Assembly: GCF_002632755.1 (NCBI RefSeq)
Contig: NZ_NJAK01000001.1
Coordinates: forward strand, 1,426,001 to 1,490,000
Direction: 5' to 3'
Source: Xenorhabdus ishibashii
GTDB taxonomy: Bacteria; Pseudomonadota; Gammaproteobacteria; Enterobacterales; Enterobacteriaceae
Length of the DNA: 64,000 bases
Every line of letters begins with the position of its first letter. Position 1 is the first letter of the stretch. Of this stretch, positions 61,619 through 64,000 are shown piece after piece. The translations under genes were made by a program, and so were the position numbers. The notes under the pieces were generated by a model. The model made no database searches and was not told where the DNA came from. It worked only from the letters and a program-made list of their open reading frames with translations.

Positions 61619-62749
61619 TCAGGCGAAAAATTCCTTGATACGATCGATAACGATTTGCTGTTCTGCATCAGTGATGTTGTAGAACATCGGTAAGCGAACT
61701 AAGCGGTCACTTTCACGGGTCGTGAAGCGATCTTCACCGTGGAAACGGCCACATTTTTCACCGGCGGGACTGGTATGTAATGCCACATAGTGGAATACGC
61801 TGAGAATGCCATGCTCTTTCATGTACTTGTTGAATGCACTGCGCTCTTCCACGTTTTTGAGCTTGATATAGAGCATGTGTGCGTTGTGTTCCAAACCTTC
61901 TGGGACAATGGGTAAAGTCAAATGTCCCGCGTCTGCTAACGGTTTCAGGGCGTTATAGTAGTTATCCCACAAAGTCAGGCGGCGCTGGTTGATTTTCTCA
62001 GCAATTTCCAGTTGTGCCCACAGGTAAGCTGCTTGCAGGTCAGACAGCAAATAGCTGGAACCAATATCACGCCATGTGTATTTATCTACTTGTCCACGGA
62101 AAAATTGACTGCGGTTAGTGCCTTTCTCCCGAATGATCTCGGCACGGGCGATCATGGATTTATCATTGATTAATGTTGCCCCACCTTCACCACCAGCCGA
62201 ATAATTTTTGGTTTCATGAAAGCTGAAACAACCAATATGCCCAATTGTGCCCAATGCACGACCTTTATAGGTGGACATGACGCCCTGTGCAGCATCTTCC
62301 ACCACATACAGGTTATATTTTTTCGCCAGTGCCATGATGGTATCCATTTCACAGGCTACACCTGCATAATGCACCGGTACAATAGCACGGGTTTTCTCTG
62401 TAATGGCGGCTTCAATCTTGTTCTCATCAATGTTCATGGTATCAGGGCGAATATCCACAAACACAATGGTTGCACCACGCAGAACAAAGGCATTAGAAGT
62501 CGAAACAAAGGTATAGCTCGGCATGATAATTTCATCATCCGGCTGAATATCCAACAACATTGCCGCCATTTCCAGTGAAGCGGTACAAGATGGTGTCAGT
62601 AATACCTTTGGGCAATTAAAACGCTGTTCCATCCACGCTTCACAACGTTTGGTAAATTCACCATCGCCACACAACTTACCGCTGGCCATCGCCTGTCGCA
62701 TGTATTCAAGTTCAGTGCCGACTATGGGTGGTTTATTAAATGGAATCAT
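61619..62749 (-). CDS. wecE: dTDP-4-amino-4,6-dideoxygalactose transaminase WecE
   Basis: 376 residues from ATG at 62749, preceded by AGAGGACGAA, giving [17 protein letters not shown] as in E. coli; the longer frame overlaps wecD. PLP-dependent DegT/DnrJ/EryC1 family: SCTASLEMAAML, VVEDAAQGVMSTYKG, and GCFSFHETKNYSAGGEGG with the PLP-binding Lys. It makes TDP-Fuc4N. It overlaps the wecD end by 14 nt. Confidence 0.97.
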   Translation of the reverse strand: MIPFNKPPIVGTELEYMRQAMASGKLCGDGEFTKRCEAWMEQRFNCPKVLLTPSCTASLEMAAMLLDIQPDDEIIMPSYTFVSTSNAFVLRGATIVFVDIRPDTMNIDENKIEAAITEKTRAIVPVHYAGVACEMDTIMALAKKYNLYVVEDAAQGVMSTYKGRALGTIGHIGCFSFHETKNYSAGGEGGATLINDKSMIARAEIIREKGTNRSQFFRGQVDKYTWRDIGSSYLLSDLQAAYLWAQLEIAEKINQRRLTLWDNYYNALKPLADAGHLTLPIVPEGLEHNAHMLYIKLKNVEERSAFNKYMKEHGILSVFHYVALHTSPAGEKCGRFHGEDRFTTRESDRLVRLPMFYNITDAEQQIVIDRIKEFFA

Positions 62750-63464
62750 TTCGTCCTCTGTATAACCAATATGCAGTGCTCTCAATGATGGCACCACAGC
62801 GTGTATAAAGACGCAAGGCAGTGATGTTGCTGATTTGCGTAGCCACTCTCAGCCATTGTATCTGATGGTTATGGCACCACTGTTGCGCCGCCGACATTAA
62901 TTTTTTGCCAATTCCTTGATGATGATTGCCTGGTACAGTAGCCAATAAACCAATGCGCGCTTCACTGTTACCTATGTTCCTTAAGGTGACAAAGCCTGCT
63001 ATTTGACCATATTCATTATTGATAAGCAGGCATTGGTGATCAAATGTGCCCAAAACGGCTTTTTCAACCCAGGCAGCATAGAATTTTCCACTGTCATCCG
63101 GTTGATACCAAGGTGCACGGAAGCGGCTAGACGTAAATACACGGGCTGATACCTCCTTCAATACGGGGATATCTTCTTGTTTTGCAGAAATTAGTTCCTT
63201 TCCCGTATGAATGCCAGAAATATCCCCAGCTTCAATCGATAACCGTAAATCTACCTCACCTTCAACCAGAGAAAAGCCCAAGGCAGAAAGTTTATCGATA
63301 ATGCCCGTTTGTTGGGTGGCAACCTTGGCCTGCACCAATTCATATCGATCCAAATCAACAACCGTCAATGCCGCCGCTGCTGGCGAAAAATTCAGGCGAG
63401 CTGTGGATAAACCAAAAAATTGGCTATCCCAAGCCAAGGGTTCAAGGTTGGCGTGAATAGACAT
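62736..63464 (-). CDS. wecD: dTDP-fucosamine acetyltransferase WecD
   Basis: 242 residues, GNAT fold. [15 protein letters not shown] starts the N-terminal domain. The acetyl-CoA site is [20 protein letters not shown], and [21 protein letters not shown] is the typical end. It acetylates TDP-Fuc4N to TDP-Fuc4NAc. It overlaps rffH by 23 nt and wecE by 14 nt, so the operon is tightly packed. Confidence 0.95.
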   Translation of the reverse strand: MSIHANLEPLAWDSQFFGLSTARLNFSPAAAALTVVDLDRYELVQAKVATQQTGIIDKLSALGFSLVEGEVDLRLSIEAGDISGIHTGKELISAKQEDIPVLKEVSARVFTSSRFRAPWYQPDDSGKFYAAWVEKAVLGTFDHQCLLINNEYGQIAGFVTLRNIGNSEARIGLLATVPGNHHQGIGKKLMSAAQQWCHNHQIQWLRVATQISNITALRLYTRCGAIIESTAYWLYRGRNDSI

Positions 63465-64000
63465 TGAGCAAGTCCATCAGATAGTTACCGTAGCCTGTTT
63501 TCACCAAATCCACGGCCGCCGCTTTCAATTGTTCATCACTGAGCCAACTATTACGCCATGCGATCTCTTCCAGACAGGCAATTTTGAAGCCTTGCCGTTT
63601 TTCGACGGTCTGGACAAAAGTACTGGCTTCAATCAGGCTGTCATGAGTTCCTGTATCTAACCAGGCAAAACCACGCCCCAATAATTCAACATTCAATTCA
63701 CCGCATTCCAGATACATCTGGTTGATACTGGTGATTTCCAGCTCCCCGCGCGCAGAAGGTTTTACTTGTTTGGCAAAATCCACGACTTTGTCGTCGTAAA
63801 AATAGAGACCCGTTACCGCCCAATTGGATTTAGGCTGTACAGGTTTTTCTTCTATGGAAAGTACCCGATACTGCTCGTCAAATTCCACTACGCCAAATCG
63901 TTCTGGGTCCATCACTTGGTAACCAAATACTGTCGCTCCTGTTGTTCGGCCAGCGACATGTTGCAATTTCGGGCTAAATGCTTGACCAAAGAAGATATTA
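63442..64000 (-). CDS. rffH: Glucose-1-phosphate thymidylyltransferase RffH (5' end beyond window)
   Basis: Only the C-terminal 185 or so residues lie in the window; the frame is open to the right edge. [72 protein letters not shown] and [19 protein letters not shown] mark it as RffH/RmlA. It makes TDP-glucose for ECA. The internal Met at 63966 is not the start. Confidence 0.96.
   Translation of the reverse strand, partial: NIFFGQAFSPKLQHVAGRTTGATVFGYQVMDPERFGVVEFDEQYRVLSIEEKPVQPKSNWAVTGLYFYDDKVVDFAKQVKPSARGELEITSINQMYLECGELNVELLGRGFAWLDTGTHDSLIEASTFVQTVEKRQGFKIACLEEIAWRNSWLSDEQLKAAAVDLVKTGYGNYLMDLLNVYSRQP

Overview
The window reads as one contiguous piece of a gammaproteobacterial (Enterobacterales) chromosome. 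Nearly every gene has a clear enterobacterial core counterpart, but the proteins differ from E. coli by more than within-family distance. The moderate-to-low GC and the loss or rearrangement of several E. coli neighbours suggest Morganellaceae, with Xenorhabdus or Photorhabdus as my best guess. That assignment is an inference from similarity recalled by eye, not from a search.

Left block (1-31260), corresponding to about 94-96 min of E. coli K-12: ytfJ; cysQ; fklB; the ribosomal operon rpsF-priB-rpsR-rplI with an S6:S18 leader hairpin; nsrR-rnr-rlmB; purA; the hfq superoperon tsaE-amiB-mutL-miaA-hfq-hflX-hflK-hflC; queG; a region matching the DnaA-titrating locus datA; three tRNA-Gly(GCC) genes split by a 3.4 kb gene for a fused indolepyruvate ferredoxin oxidoreductase; orn; and rsgA-psd-mscM. 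The usual enterobacterial neighbours nnr and yjeT are missing.

Junction (31261-32606): genes from about 94 min meet genes from about 86 min. The join holds a broken hypothetical gene, the tail of an IS3-family transposase and the 5' tip of a group II intron lying directly behind the yigL terminator. It looks like an old rearrangement scar.

Right block (32607-64000), about 85-86 min of E. coli: yigL-pldB, recQ, yigI, an unrecognised cysteine-hydrolase-like gene with a small downstream ORF, rarD, corA, the lptM-dapF-yigA-xerC-yigB-uvrD run, cyaY, cyaA (TTG start), hemCDXY, the sRNA glmZ with an apparent sigma-54 promoter and GlrR-type upstream sites, the tRNA operon Arg-His-Leu-Pro, a ThrP-type amino acid permease, and the distal half of the enterobacterial common antigen operon (rffH-wecD-wecE-wzxE-wecF-wzyE-wecG). 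The rffH gene runs off the right edge.

Functionally this is mostly housekeeping: translation, DNA repair, envelope and ECA synthesis, haem and cAMP synthesis, and RNA turnover. The most informative non-coding finds are datA, glmZ with its control region, and the junction. The most novel coding candidate is the gene at 37459-38112.
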